Positions 1 to 8,700 of a stretch of DNA of 64,000 bases are shown piece by piece. The stretch spans positions 496,001 through 560,000 of the forward strand of contig NZ_FWYF01000001.1 of assembly GCF_900176375.1 (NCBI RefSeq). The letters are read 5' to 3'. The notes under the pieces were generated by a model. The model was not told the DNA's origin. It saw nothing but the letters and a program-made list of their open reading frames with translations, and ran no database searches. The DNA is from Reichenbachiella faecimaris. GTDB lineage: Bacteria; Bacteroidota; Bacteroidia; Cytophagales; Cyclobacteriaceae. The position numbers were made by a program, and so were the translations under genes. The number at the start of each line of letters is the position of its first letter. Positions within the stretch are counted from its first letter, which is position 1.

Positions 1-754
1 TGAAACGTCCTCTTTTGGCATACAACACACCCAGATTGGAATACAGATCATTGACTAAAAAATGTCTTTCATTTTCGAAAGTAGCGTTGGCTTTTTTCAA
101 ATGAATTTCAGCAGCATCCAAAGAGTCCATTCTTAATAAAATCGAGCCTACATTATTGTGTAGCAGGGCTTCTCCATCTACATCACCTATGAGTTGCTTG
201 AAAGCTATTGCTTTGTAGAAATAAAAAAGCGCGGTGTCCAAAACCTGATTTTCAGCAAGCGACTTCCCCAAGTTTAAATAGACAGAGGCCAAACGAACCG
301 TATCCTGCATGGCCTCTGCAGCAGCCACAGCCAGTCTCCCATGATCAATTGCCTTTTCATAATTACCTATGGCATCATATACATTCCCAAGATTAGAATT
401 ACTTGACGCAATGCTTCTATAATCTTCATTTTCCGTACCTATTCGCAGCGCTTCCAAATAATAAATTGTGGCATTTTCATTATCACCCCTCAGCCAATAA
501 GCTGATCCTAAAATGTTATTGTAAACGGCAGGCATGTGCTGATTTTCCATCCGCTTGGCAATGACCAACCCTTCTTGGGCTAAAGCTTCCAAAATATCTG
601 GATCACTTTTCCGATAAGCAAAACAAGTACGCGGAATCCAATTGAGCTTTTCTTCAGTATCTGGCATTTCTGCCAATACCTGTTTCAAGGAGTCTAATTG
701 TGCCGAGGCAACAGCATAGGAAAACAGCAAAATGAGTAGTAGTGTGCTGCGCAT
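1..754 (-). CDS. Exported tetratricopeptide-repeat protein, 3' end outside window
   Basis: I translated the minus strand from the ATG at 754; 251 codons are open and run off the window edge, so only the N-terminal part is seen. The first ~19 residues form a signal peptide (hydrophobic LLLILLFSYAVASA followed by Q). The rest is a row of helix pairs with TPR spacing, for example around residues 75-105, 115-150, 155-190 and 200-235, with typical patterns such as SNLGNVYDAIGNYEKAI and YLNLGKSLAENQ. In Bacteroidota such exported TPR domains often form the sensor part of a histidine kinase or a LuxR/LytTR regulator whose output domain follows. That part would lie before position 1, so the full function is unknown. 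Confidence 0.8.
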   Translation of the reverse strand, partial: MRSTLLLILLFSYAVASAQLDSLKQVLAEMPDTEEKLNWIPRTCFAYRKSDPDILEALAQEGLVIAKRMENQHMPAVYNNILGSAYWLRGDNENATIYYLEALRIGTENEDYRSIASSNSNLGNVYDAIGNYEKAIDHGRLAVAAAEAMQDTVRLASVYLNLGKSLAENQVLDTALFYFYKAIAFKQLIGDVDGEALLHNNVGSILLRMDSLDAAEIHLKKANATFENERHFLVNDLYSNLGVLYAKRGRF

Positions 755-895
755 TGGTTTTTTGAGTTTTAGTAAGAAATAAAATTAGCAAAATTCAGAA
801 CATACCAATTGCTAACTTATAATCTACCACTGAACGTAAAACCTAATGGAATGATGCACTGAAATTGTTTACTTTACTAAAAACCATTATTCAAA

Positions 896-1408
896 ATGAA
901 AAATACTCTACTCGTATTTCTGTTTTCATGTTTGTTATTCAGCTGTGGGTCTGATGACGACAATCCCAATAATGACTCCAGTAACGTGCTAGAAGATGCT
1001 GTAATTCATGAGATTTTAGATACACACAACAGCTACAGAAGTGATGTGGGTATTGCGAATATCAGCTGGTCAGAGGATGTGGCAGTTTCTGCGCAGGCCT
1101 GGGCAGAAGAACTGGCCTCCAACTGCGAATTCAAGCATTCTGGGGGAGACTATGGTGAAAATATCTGGGCTGGTACTGAAGGAGCCTTTACTCCTACTGA
1201 TGTAGTAACCAGTTGGGCTTCTGAAATCGCTGACTATGATTATGAAACCAACACCTGTGCTGCTGGCAAAGACTGTGGACATTATACTCAGATTGTTTGG
1301 GAGAATACCACAAAGGTCGGCTGTGGAGTAGCTACTTGCGATGGACTGGATATTTGGGTTTGTCAATATGATCCACCAGGAAATTTTATTGGGGAGAAGC
1401 CTTACTGA
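896..1408 (+). CDS. CAP-domain (SCP/PR-1-like) lipoprotein
   Basis: This 170-residue protein has a lipoprotein signal (hydrophobic stretch ending LLFSC, lipid Cys17) and an acidic linker. A complete CAP domain follows from about residue 38 to the end. It carries both family signatures, GHYTQIVW and a YDPPGNFIG motif close to the C-terminus, plus the HNSYRSDVG start and an early GENIW motif. Six or more cysteines suggest disulphides, consistent with an extracytoplasmic location. CAP proteins are secreted proteins with varied lipid-binding, protease-like or antagonistic roles; none can be assigned here. A close paralogue, with a cleavable signal instead of a lipid anchor, lies at 54797-55285. 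Confidence 0.9.
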   Translation: MKNTLLVFLFSCLLFSCGSDDDNPNNDSSNVLEDAVIHEILDTHNSYRSDVGIANISWSEDVAVSAQAWAEELASNCEFKHSGGDYGENIWAGTEGAFTPTDVVTSWASEIADYDYETNTCAAGKDCGHYTQIVWENTTKVGCGVATCDGLDIWVCQYDPPGNFIGEKPY

Positions 1409-1425
1409 TATAATCTTGCCGTTAG

Positions 1426-1440
1426 CGCTTTTGCAAAGCG
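1426..1440. repeat. 15-nt REP-like palindrome
   Basis: CGCTTT-TGC-AAAGCG is a perfect 6-bp stem with a 3-nt loop in the gap between the CAP gene and the convergent amidohydrolase gene. It has the same geometry as palindromes at 24917-24931 and 52595-52609. It has no T-tract, so it is more like a REP-type repeat than a terminator. Confidence 0.5.
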
Positions 1441-1542
1441 TATCAACGCTATTTCATTACCCAAATCTATAAACTACCTTGATAAACCTATCATTTACTA
1501 ATCATTTGCATTGAATTACTTGTCTGACGCCTATTCTAAGAG

Positions 1543-2547
1543 CTACAAATTCAACTCCAACCAATCCAGCGTGGACTGATACATGACATTGTTCTTGTCT
1601 GACTGTGGCAGATCACTTTCTTCTATAAACTTCCCGATCTCCAAATCCCCTAGGGGGAATGGATAATCTGTACCTAGAGTGATTTTCTCTGAGCCAATCA
1701 TCTCTATAATGTACTTGAGGTAAGGTAGATCGTGTGTAATACAGTCCACCCAGAATTTGCCTAGGTATTCTCTTGGGTTGATTGGGTTATCTATGGCTAC
1801 TAAGTCTGGTCTACAGTTGAAACCATGCTCTACCCTACCAATCGTAGCCAACAGTGAGCCTCCTGCATGTGAGAAGTTGAATCTTACTTTTGGGTACTTC
1901 TCCATCACTCCTCCAAAGATCAGCGAACAAGCTGCACGAGAGGTTTCTGCAGGCATACCCACCAGCCAAGGCAACCAATACTTTGCCATGTGCTCTCTAC
2001 CCATCATCTCCCATGGATGTATCATGATGGCAAGACCTAACTGCTCGCAAGCCTCCCATATCGGATAAAACTCTGGCTCATCCAAGTTTTTATTATTGAT
2101 ATTTGAGCCAATCTGAATGCCAGGCATGCCCAATTCTTTGATTCGTTCGAGCTCCTTCACGGCATGATCAGCAGACTGCATAGGTACTGTACCTAATCCA
2201 ATGTAATGCTTTGGATAGTCGTTGACCACTTGCGCAATGTGATCGTTTAGATATCGAGACAGCTCCAAACAGTCATTCGCCTTCGCCCAGTAGCTAAACA
2301 TGACTGGAATAGTGCAAACCACCTGATAGTTTGTATTAAACTTTTCATATTCTTCGATTCTGACTTTCGGATCCCAGCAATTTTCATTGATCTCCCGGAA
2401 AAACTCTCCACCTTTCATCATATCAGCAAAGTGAGGTCGCTTATGCACCAAATGGATAAAATCTCCATAGCCAAATTTCTTGGCAAAGTCAGGCAATTTT
2501 TCAGGCAAGATATGCGTATGCATATCAATTTTCAGGTTTTTAGTCAT
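1543..2547 (-). CDS. 2-amino-3-carboxymuconate-6-semialdehyde decarboxylase (ACMSD)
   Basis: This 334-residue amidohydrolase-fold enzyme resembles animal and bacterial ACMSD over its whole length. It should decarboxylate 2-amino-3-carboxymuconate semialdehyde, the ring-opened product of 3-hydroxyanthranilate, diverting the kynurenine pathway away from quinolinate/NAD toward 2-aminomuconate and central metabolism. Metal-site residues are visible: His10 and His12 (DMHTH), His177 (HPWE), His227 (FSHAGG) and Asp294 (GTDYPFPLG). The ENCWDP, MFSYWAK and AKYWLPWLVGMPAET motifs are characteristic of the family. It is cytosolic. It stands alone here, but kynurenine 3-monooxygenase, two steps upstream in the pathway, is encoded at 38754-40097. 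Confidence 0.92.
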   Translation of the reverse strand: MTKNLKIDMHTHILPEKLPDFAKKFGYGDFIHLVHKRPHFADMMKGGEFFREINENCWDPKVRIEEYEKFNTNYQVVCTIPVMFSYWAKANDCLELSRYLNDHIAQVVNDYPKHYIGLGTVPMQSADHAVKELERIKELGMPGIQIGSNINNKNLDEPEFYPIWEACEQLGLAIMIHPWEMMGREHMAKYWLPWLVGMPAETSRAACSLIFGGVMEKYPKVRFNFSHAGGSLLATIGRVEHGFNCRPDLVAIDNPINPREYLGKFWVDCITHDLPYLKYIIEMIGSEKITLGTDYPFPLGDLEIGKFIEESDLPQSDKNNVMYQSTLDWLELNL

Positions 2548-2611
2548 GGGTGTTGTTTAATACTTTTTTGAATCTACTGGCTGATTCAATCAATTTCCGA
2601 AATTAAGCATT

Positions 2612-2619
2612 TAGATTTG
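2612..2619 (+). promoter_or_regulatory. Candidate -7 promoter element of the cyclophilin gene
   Basis: TAGATTTG matches the Bacteroidota -7 consensus TAnnTTTG, 26 nt before the start codon at 2646. No clear -33 box is present. Confidence 0.4.
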
Positions 2620-2645
2620 CCTTTTTGAAATTAGAATAAAAAATT

Positions 2646-3077
2646 ATGACTGCAGAAATCCACACTAACAAAGGTGTAATGAAGTTGGAGTTTTTCGAGA
2701 AAGACGCTCCGAATACAGTAAAAAACTTTACTGACTTAGCTAAAAAAGGTTTTTATGATGGATTGACTTTCCACAGAGTCATTCCTGACTTTGTGATCCA
2801 AGGCGGATGTCCTGATGGCACTGGTGCTGGTGGGCCAGGCTACCAAATAGACTGTGAGCTGGACGGCGACAATCAATTCCACGACCGTGGCGTATTGTCT
2901 ATGGCACATGCAGGCAGAAACACTGGAGGATCTCAGTTCTTCATCTGCCATAGCAGAACCAACACAGCTCACTTGGACAGAAACCATACGGTTTTTGGCA
3001 AAGTAGTGGAAGGTTTGGACGTGATTGATCAAATCGAGCAAGGAACTAAAATGGAAAAAGTAGTCGTAACTGATTAA
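2646..3077 (+). CDS. Cyclophilin-type peptidyl-prolyl cis-trans isomerase
   Basis: This is a 143-residue single-domain cyclophilin that accelerates cis-trans isomerisation of X-Pro bonds during folding. The active-site motif [13 protein letters not shown] is intact (Arg44, Phe49, Gln52), and GGSQFFIC and the C-terminal HTVFGKV block are also present. There is no signal peptide or lipobox, so it is cytosolic, of the PpiB kind. It is slightly short for the family (about 160) because loops are trimmed. It appears to be a single-gene transcript: a -7 box lies 26 nt upstream and a strong intrinsic terminator 25 nt downstream. Confidence 0.95.
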   Translation: MTAEIHTNKGVMKLEFFEKDAPNTVKNFTDLAKKGFYDGLTFHRVIPDFVIQGGCPDGTGAGGPGYQIDCELDGDNQFHDRGVLSMAHAGRNTGGSQFFICHSRTNTAHLDRNHTVFGKVVEGLDVIDQIEQGTKMEKVVVTD

Positions 3078-3102
3078 TTCACCATTCCATCAAGAACTCA
3101 AA

Positions 3103-3127
3103 AGCGACCTTCGGGTCGCTTTTTTTA
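3103..3127 (+). terminator. Rho-independent terminator after the cyclophilin gene
   Basis: AGCGACC-TTCG-GGTCGCT is a perfect 7-bp stem closed by a stable UUCG tetraloop and followed directly by a run of T. Confidence 0.93.
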
Positions 3128-3171
3128 TGCACTCATTTTATTAAATTAGAGCCACATCTAAACTAAATACT

Positions 3172-4053
3172 ATGAGAACTACTATGATATTGGCCTCCTT
3201 TGTCTTATTTGGGCTGGCTTGTCAACCCACCAAACAAAAAGAGGAAACCATGACGGCACCCGAAAAAATAGCTCCTCCTACTCTTACCAAAGCATGGGAA
3301 ACTGACTCAACTATGCTTACCTGCGAATCAGTCATCTATGATACATTTCGTGACGTGTTGTACGTCGCTAACATCAATGGAGTCCCACCCACAGCAAAAG
3401 ATAACGACGGATTCATATCCATCATTTCTACTGACGGTGAAGTCATAGAACAGGAATGGGTCACTGAAATCTCTGCACCTAAAGGCATGGGCATTGTAGA
3501 CAGTAGCCTTTTTGTAACAAATATTGACGAAGTAGTAGAAATCGACATACCAAGTGGTATGATCGTATCAAGATATCCAATCGAAGGTGCGGCATTCTTG
3601 AATGATATCAGTGTAACCAATGATGAAGACGTTTACATTAGTGATACTGGTACCAACACCATTCATGTATTAAACAATGGAGATATTAGGACATGGCTCA
3701 ATGACAGCACCTTAGTGGGGCCTAACGGACTCTTGCATCAAGGCAGCCATATTATGGTGGCCTCTTATTATGGAGATGAATTCTCGCGTATAGATATCAA
3801 TACGAAAATGAGAGAAACTATTACTGATTCAATCCCAGGTGGAGATGGCATTGTTTCCTATGGTGATCACTACATGGTATCCACCTGGAATGGAGAAGTG
3901 TATTTTGTTGATAACACGGGCTCTAGTACACTAATTTTAGACACTAAGTCAGCCGGTCAAAATGCTGCAGATATTTGCTATTTGTCAGAAAAAAAATTAC
4001 TCTTAATCCCCACATTTTTTGGAAATACAGTGGTGGCTTACGCAGTCAAGTGA
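3172..4053 (+). CDS. SMP-30/NHL-like beta-propeller lipoprotein
   Basis: This 293-residue protein has a lipoprotein signal (LFGLAC, lipid Cys17) followed by repeated beta-rich blades from residue ~40 to the end. Each blade has a pattern like LYVANINGV, LFVTNIDEVVEID, VYISDTGTNTIHVL or YMVSTWNGEVYFVD. This resembles the six-bladed SMP-30/gluconolactonase and NHL propellers. Some members are metal-dependent lactonases and others only bind ligands. I did not confirm the metal ligands, so no reaction is claimed. The product should sit in the periplasm or at the outer membrane. It appears monocistronic. Confidence 0.75.
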   Translation: MRTTMILASFVLFGLACQPTKQKEETMTAPEKIAPPTLTKAWETDSTMLTCESVIYDTFRDVLYVANINGVPPTAKDNDGFISIISTDGEVIEQEWVTEISAPKGMGIVDSSLFVTNIDEVVEIDIPSGMIVSRYPIEGAAFLNDISVTNDEDVYISDTGTNTIHVLNNGDIRTWLNDSTLVGPNGLLHQGSHIMVASYYGDEFSRIDINTKMRETITDSIPGGDGIVSYGDHYMVSTWNGEVYFVDNTGSSTLILDTKSAGQNAADICYLSEKKLLLIPTFFGNTVVAYAVK

Positions 4054-4059
4054 GTTTTA

Positions 4060-4117
4060 AGTCGGGAGTCCGAAGCTAGAAGAAGCCCCTCTCTTCAGAC
4101 TCCTGACTACCATTTTT
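4060..4117. repeat. Heptamer-word inverted repeat between convergent genes
   Basis: The left arm (4060-4075) reads AGTCGGG-AGTCCGA-AG. The right arm (4093-4108) read on the minus strand is AGTCAGG-AGTCTGA-AG. The arms pair over 16 bp, with two G-T wobbles in one orientation, around a 17-nt loop, and T6 follows at 4112-4117. It may act as a terminator for the flanking convergent genes, but its construction from 7-nt words links it to the repeats at 48213-48280 and around the four-helix-bundle genes. Confidence 0.7.
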
Positions 4118-4118
4118 T

Positions 4119-4736
4119 CTAGTAATTCAGTTCTCTACTTTCTACATTTCGAAACATACCCTCAGATTTATAAAATTTTCCACGCTCTATCATTCCTAGA
4201 TATTCTGTCTTTTCTTCTCTTCTTTCATAGACATAGTGGGTACCTAAATAGTCCAGAGAGTAAACATCAAAACCCATAGAAATATCCGAGTCTCGGACGA
4301 CCAGTGCGTCGAAAAGCATACCAGTATGGGTTTCATAGTTGTGATCGAAATAGAAATACAAGATGTGCCCCTTTTCACTCACTGGGTCGAGGATATGTTC
4401 AGATGCCGTATCCATCATAGTATTCTTGACTTTCATTTTTCGCCAAATGAAAAATGGAGATCCTTTACTTGTAAAAAGCTTCCATTTGTACCAGTAGGTA
4501 ATTTCAATATCTCCTACTTTGAAAAAAACTTTGCGATAGTAAAACAGATTGAGCGAATCAATATATGCCGCAACCACTCCTAAAAAAAATAGTGAAAAGA
4601 AAATAATACCTCCCCAGATGAGTCTCTCATCCAACGTTACAGTTCCATTAAGGAGAAAAAGCGATATCAAAGGCTTGTTGTTGGTTTTACATAGAATGAA
4701 CGACGATTTCACAAAGAAATTGATCGCCAGATTCAA
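4119..4736 (-). CDS. Membrane-anchored protein of unknown function
   Basis: Open frame of up to 205 codons. There is no ATG before residue ~101, so translation must begin at a TTG or GTG; the outermost candidate is TTG at 4736 and the true start is uncertain. One clear transmembrane helix lies at about residues 41-60 (IIFFSLFFLGVVAAYI). It is followed by a soluble, aromatic- and charge-rich C-terminal part (about 140 residues) with no motif I recognise. The gene is convergent with the beta-propeller gene, and the heptamer-word hairpin sits between the two stops. Confidence 0.55.
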   Translation of the reverse strand: MNLAINFFVKSSFILCKTNNKPLISLFLLNGTVTLDERLIWGGIIFFSLFFLGVVAAYIDSLNLFYYRKVFFKVGDIEITYWYKWKLFTSKGSPFFIWRKMKVKNTMMDTASEHILDPVSEKGHILYFYFDHNYETHTGMLFDALVVRDSDISMGFDVYSLDYLGTHYVYERREEKTEYLGMIERGKFYKSEGMFRNVESRELNY

Positions 4737-4782
4737 ATATTCAAAATAATATCCGAAAATAGCAAATTCGGCAGGTTCCTCC

Positions 4783-4813
4783 TTTCATATCGACTACCTT
4801 CTGGATAATTTTG
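4783..4813 (+). promoter_or_regulatory. Candidate promoter of the 471-residue protein gene
   Basis: A -33-like TTTC (4783-4786) and a -7 box TAATTTTG (4806-4813) are separated by 19 bp and lie 16 nt before the ATG at 4830. Confidence 0.5.
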
Positions 4814-4829
4814 TGCAAGCAAAGAAATT

Positions 4830-6245
4830 ATGGAATCAGGCGTACATACTACTAAAGAAAAGGCACTCTCACTCAATCTGAACGAATCCATTTATGGCAC
4901 GTTGGCCGAAATTGGTGCGGGACAGGAAGTGGCTTCCAATTTCTTTAAAGCAGGTGGAGCTTCAGGTACCATAGCGAAAACCATGTCAGCTTATGACATG
5001 AAATTTTCTGACGCCATCTATGGCGCTACAAAGCGCTATGTATGTGAGGAAAAATTGCTCAAGATGCTGGACAAAGAGTACCATTTGCTTTCCAAACGGT
5101 TGAACCATCGAGCAGATGAAACTCGCTTTTTTGCTTTCGCCAATACGGTTGAAACCATCAATTACCAAAAAACTAACGAAGGTCATGGTTGGGTTGGTGT
5201 CAGATTTCAACTTACGCCTTTTGCTGAACCCAATGACTGCATCATTCACGTAATACTGAAAGACCCAGATATGCTTTGGCAACAAGAGGTTCTGGGCAAG
5301 ATTGGTGTCAATCTAATTTATGGTTGTTTTAATCATTTTGATGACCCAGAAAAATTAATGACATCCATTGTTGATAATTTCAGCAAAGACAGAATTGAAA
5401 TAGACATGTTCAGATTGGAAGGCCCTGCATTTGACGGTATAGACAATCGTCTGATGAGCTTGCAATTGGTCAAACACAAACTGACGAGAGCAGCTATTTT
5501 CAATCAGCATGGTGTGGTCAAACAACCCTCGTCATTTTTATACAAGAAAAATGTTTTGGTACTCAGAGGCAGATTCAGACCTGTCACGCATGTCAACGTA
5601 GACATGATGATTGCTGGCGTTCGCCAATTCAAGAAAGAATTGGAAAAGGAGAATGAGCTGTTTGATGTAATTACAGAGTTGACCCTTAAGGATTTAACTC
5701 TTGATGGCGAAGTAGATGAAAAGGACTTTTTGGATCGTGTGGATTTGTTGAATTCTCTCGGACAAAACGTGCTCATCTCAAACTATCAGGAGCACTATCG
5801 CCTGGCCGTCTATTTGAGTCGTATCACTAAGAAAGGTAAAATTGCCTTTATACTAGGGATAAATAACCTAGCCCGCCTCTTTGAAGAAGAGTACTATACC
5901 AACCTTCCGGGCGGAATCATGGAGGCATTTGGAAAACTTTTTGCTGCCAATCAGCAAGTATTGGTCTACCCTAGCAAGGGTGACTCTTCAGATGAATTGA
6001 GAACCAGTGAGAATTTTCAAACAGCAGAACACCTCACTCATTTATACGAACATCTGCGAACGAACCACTTCATTCAGGACATTAAAAATGCCAAAACAGA
6101 AAACCTTCATATCATTTCTGATCATGTGCTAAGCATGATTCAAAAAGGCGAAGCTGGATGGGAAGTATTTGTCCCTCATAAAGTATCAAATCTGATAAAG
6201 AAGAAAAAAATGTTCAAATATTCTGGACAAACCGCTGCTGTATAG
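4830..6245 (+). CDS. Conserved 471-residue cytosolic protein, function not recognised
   Basis: No signal peptide or membrane segment is visible. The sequence looks like a well-folded alpha/beta protein, with blocks such as RADETRFFAFANTVETINY (about residues 94-112), GWVGVRFQLTP and LGINNLARLFEEEYYTNLPGGIMEAFGKLF in its C-terminal third. I do not recognise the family and assign no reaction. It has a good upstream promoter and is followed by a transporter gene in the same direction, 156 bp later, so it may be monocistronic. The blocks of conserved-looking charged and aromatic residues suggest an enzyme, but this is only an impression. Confidence 0.7.
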   Translation: MESGVHTTKEKALSLNLNESIYGTLAEIGAGQEVASNFFKAGGASGTIAKTMSAYDMKFSDAIYGATKRYVCEEKLLKMLDKEYHLLSKRLNHRADETRFFAFANTVETINYQKTNEGHGWVGVRFQLTPFAEPNDCIIHVILKDPDMLWQQEVLGKIGVNLIYGCFNHFDDPEKLMTSIVDNFSKDRIEIDMFRLEGPAFDGIDNRLMSLQLVKHKLTRAAIFNQHGVVKQPSSFLYKKNVLVLRGRFRPVTHVNVDMMIAGVRQFKKELEKENELFDVITELTLKDLTLDGEVDEKDFLDRVDLLNSLGQNVLISNYQEHYRLAVYLSRITKKGKIAFILGINNLARLFEEEYYTNLPGGIMEAFGKLFAANQQVLVYPSKGDSSDELRTSENFQTAEHLTHLYEHLRTNHFIQDIKNAKTENLHIISDHVLSMIQKGEAGWEVFVPHKVSNLIKKKKMFKYSGQTAAV

Positions 6246-6401
6246 GTCACCAATCATCATAATCTGCCTTTGTTAAAAAAAATGTGGGTTATTCCATTTC
6301 CTCTTTTATATTCGTGGTTTCGAGTAAAAGCATAACTTTTAAAATGTCGTAAAATTCGTGCATTGACCCATGTACTGCGACAACGTACAAAACAACAGAA
6401 A

Positions 6402-7793
6402 ATGGCAGGAAGAGGAAATTTTAGCAATCGTTTGGGATTTATTTTAGCAGCAGCTGGTTCAGCAGTAGGACTTGGCAACATTTGGAAATTTCCCTTCGAG
6501 GTAGAAGCTGGTGGAGGAGCCGCATTTGTACTCATCTATCTTATCTTTTGTTTTCTTTTATGCTTCCCTGTGATGGTGACAGAAATCGCCATTGGTAGAA
6601 AAACCAACAAAAATGCTGTAGGTGCTTTCAATGCACTGGGATATAGCAAGTGGAACATCATTGGAAAAATGGGGATTGTAGCAGGTGTGGTGATTCTCTC
6701 TTTTTATAATGTGGTTGCAGGCTGGGCATTGGGTTACTTCTTTGAAATGGCACAAGGCAATTTTAGTGTTGGCAAAGAATTTGGATCTTACGTTTCAAAC
6801 ATTAGCACAACTGGCATCTATGCAGTCATCTTTATGGCCCTTACAGCTTTCGTCGTTTCCAGAGGAGTTTCTGCCGGAATTGAAAAAGGTGCTAAAATTT
6901 TGATGCCTACTCTGATTGTTATGATTTTGGGCCTTTTGGCTTATTCACTGACTTTACCAAATGCCATGACTGGTGTAAAATATTATTTGATTCCTGAATT
7001 TGGTGAATTGAACCTAAAAACTATTGGAGGAGCTTTGAGGCAGTCATTCTTCTCGCTTTCTCTGGGCATGGGTACCATCATTACTTATGGCAGTTACTTG
7101 TCCAAGAAAGAAAATATTATTAGTTCAACAGTATCTGTGACCTTATTCGATGTGGGGATCGCTTTCTTAGCAGGGTTGATGTTATTCCCATTGGTCGCCT
7201 ATAGTACAGGTGGCGATATGTCAAATATACAAGGAGGTGCAGGATTGATATTTGCAGCGCTACCAAGTGTATTTGAATCTTTAGGTGCAGGATTGGGAAG
7301 CATTTTAGGTGCTTTTTTCTTTTTGTTATTGTCATTTGCGGCCTTGACTTCTACAGTGTCTCTTCTCGAGGTACCCGTTTCATACGTGGTGGATGAACAC
7401 AAGATCAGCAGACCTAAAGCAACAGCTATTACAGCAGGAGTTATTTTCATAGCTGGACTTCCTTCGCTCGTGGGCAATGGCTACAGCGAAATGTTTACCT
7501 CTTTTGTCACTTATATAGGTGCAGAAAAGCCTGTTGGCTTTATGGACTTCTTAGGCCATTTAGCTGATTGTATGCTGCTCTTAGGCGGATTCTTAATCGT
7601 GACCTTTGCGGGATATGTGTGGAAGAAGGAAAACCTGAATGAGGAAATAGCTATTGGCTACGAGGGATACGAAAACTCTAGAGTAAAAATATTTATAGGG
7701 TTTGCCGTAAGGTATCTATGCCCTGCGCTTCTTGGCATCCTATTCGTCATGGTGGTTCTCAGCAACTTCTTTGGGGTGGATATTATTAATTAG
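6402..7793 (+). CDS. Sodium-dependent transporter, NSS (SNF) family
   Basis: This protein of about 463 residues belongs to the neurotransmitter:sodium symporter family, inner-membrane Na+-coupled carriers of amino acids and related solutes. The family hallmark lies at the N-terminus (NRLGFILAAAGSAVGLGNIWKFP), where unwound TM1 helps form the Na+ and substrate sites. Eleven to twelve hydrophobic segments follow. I chose the ATG at 6402 over the longer TTG start at 6363 because family members begin a few residues before the NRLGF block. The substrate cannot be told from sequence. A hairpin follows at 7823-7856. Confidence 0.92.
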   Translation: MAGRGNFSNRLGFILAAAGSAVGLGNIWKFPFEVEAGGGAAFVLIYLIFCFLLCFPVMVTEIAIGRKTNKNAVGAFNALGYSKWNIIGKMGIVAGVVILSFYNVVAGWALGYFFEMAQGNFSVGKEFGSYVSNISTTGIYAVIFMALTAFVVSRGVSAGIEKGAKILMPTLIVMILGLLAYSLTLPNAMTGVKYYLIPEFGELNLKTIGGALRQSFFSLSLGMGTIITYGSYLSKKENIISSTVSVTLFDVGIAFLAGLMLFPLVAYSTGGDMSNIQGGAGLIFAALPSVFESLGAGLGSILGAFFFLLLSFAALTSTVSLLEVPVSYVVDEHKISRPKATAITAGVIFIAGLPSLVGNGYSEMFTSFVTYIGAEKPVGFMDFLGHLADCMLLLGGFLIVTFAGYVWKKENLNEEIAIGYEGYENSRVKIFIGFAVRYLCPALLGILFVMVVLSNFFGVDIIN

Positions 7794-7822
7794 TATCAGG
7801 GAACCTATTGACAGTGAAAACC

Positions 7823-7856
7823 TAGGATTTGGAATTTGTAGAATCAACAAATCCTA
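7823..7856. terminator. Hairpin between convergent genes
   Basis: TAGGATTTG (7823-7831) pairs perfectly with CAAATCCTA (7848-7856). The right arm runs into the stop codon of the minus-strand gene. With only a short T-rich tail it is a weak, possibly bidirectional terminator. Confidence 0.5.
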
Positions 7857-8624
7857 TTTCTTCACGAAAGTATCTTCTTCTCCTTCTATAATGATAGAGT
7901 AATCTCCTGGCGCCAGACGTTTGAGAGGTATTTCTTTGGCCTTGCCTTGCAATATAATATCACCATCCTTTAGGATCTCGTATCGAGCCTCTCTGGAGAA
8001 AATCATTTTATCTATGACAAGTTTGGGCGAGAAAGTCACACTTTCAGGATAGTGATAGTGCTCCATTTCTGTAGAATACAAATATCTGCCTTCAGGCAAT
8101 TCATATTTGATTCTGTACTTATTGCCGCCATCAGTATGCTCAGGAAAGAATACATATTGCGCACCATCAAACCTTCCTTTCGACCGCATTACTTTCACCA
8201 CATCCCAATAGTCTCCTTTCAATTTTTCAATTTTGAATTTACCATCTCTTCTATCGCCTTTCGTGTACCAGTGCATAATGGAGTCATTGAGCACTAAACT
8301 ATCAAATTTGAAATTACTATGATAAAGCACTGCCTCTGGGTTGACAATTTTAGGTTTACAACTATCACCATACACCACTTTCACTGAAACTGGTGTGTAT
8401 AAATCAACCTCGCGGAATGCCAATCGAACGGCTGTTAAGGATAGATTGGTTTTGGTTTTTTTCCCATTCACATAAATAGATTGAACGCAAAATTTGCCTG
8501 AGTCGGCATTGTATGGATTTTGAATATACAATCCCTCACCCTTGTACACGCCTGTGAGCAAAAGTTCTTGGCAGAAACCAGTCTGCGAAATCAAGAATAT
8601 AAGAAAAATTAAATTACGCTTCAT
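7854..8624 (-). CDS. Exported protein of unknown function, possible T9SS-type C-terminus
   Basis: This 256-residue protein has a clear signal peptide (about residues 1-18, NLIFLIFLISQTGFCQ). The body is beta-rich with no recognised catalytic motif. The last ~45 residues (YEILKDGDIILQGKAKEI, then LAPGDYSIIIEG and a KK end) have the rhythm of type IX secretion C-terminal sorting domains: a strand, then a leucine-rich turn, GxY, another strand and a basic end. If so the protein would reach the cell surface. The match is loose and could be an ordinary beta-sandwich end. Confidence 0.65.
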   Translation of the reverse strand: MKRNLIFLIFLISQTGFCQELLLTGVYKGEGLYIQNPYNADSGKFCVQSIYVNGKKTKTNLSLTAVRLAFREVDLYTPVSVKVVYGDSCKPKIVNPEAVLYHSNFKFDSLVLNDSIMHWYTKGDRRDGKFKIEKLKGDYWDVVKVMRSKGRFDGAQYVFFPEHTDGGNKYRIKYELPEGRYLYSTEMEHYHYPESVTFSPKLVIDKMIFSREARYEILKDGDIILQGKAKEIPLKRLAPGDYSIIIEGEEDTFVKK

Positions 8625-8700
8625 TTTACGCTATGGGAATTGAAGTAAATTTCGTAATATTTTTACTTTTAACGAAACTCCATCCCAAAATAATACAATT

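Noticed and set aside
208-396. Short plus-strand reading frame at the window start
   Set aside because: It is antisense to the TPR protein gene, which has a clear signal peptide and repeats.
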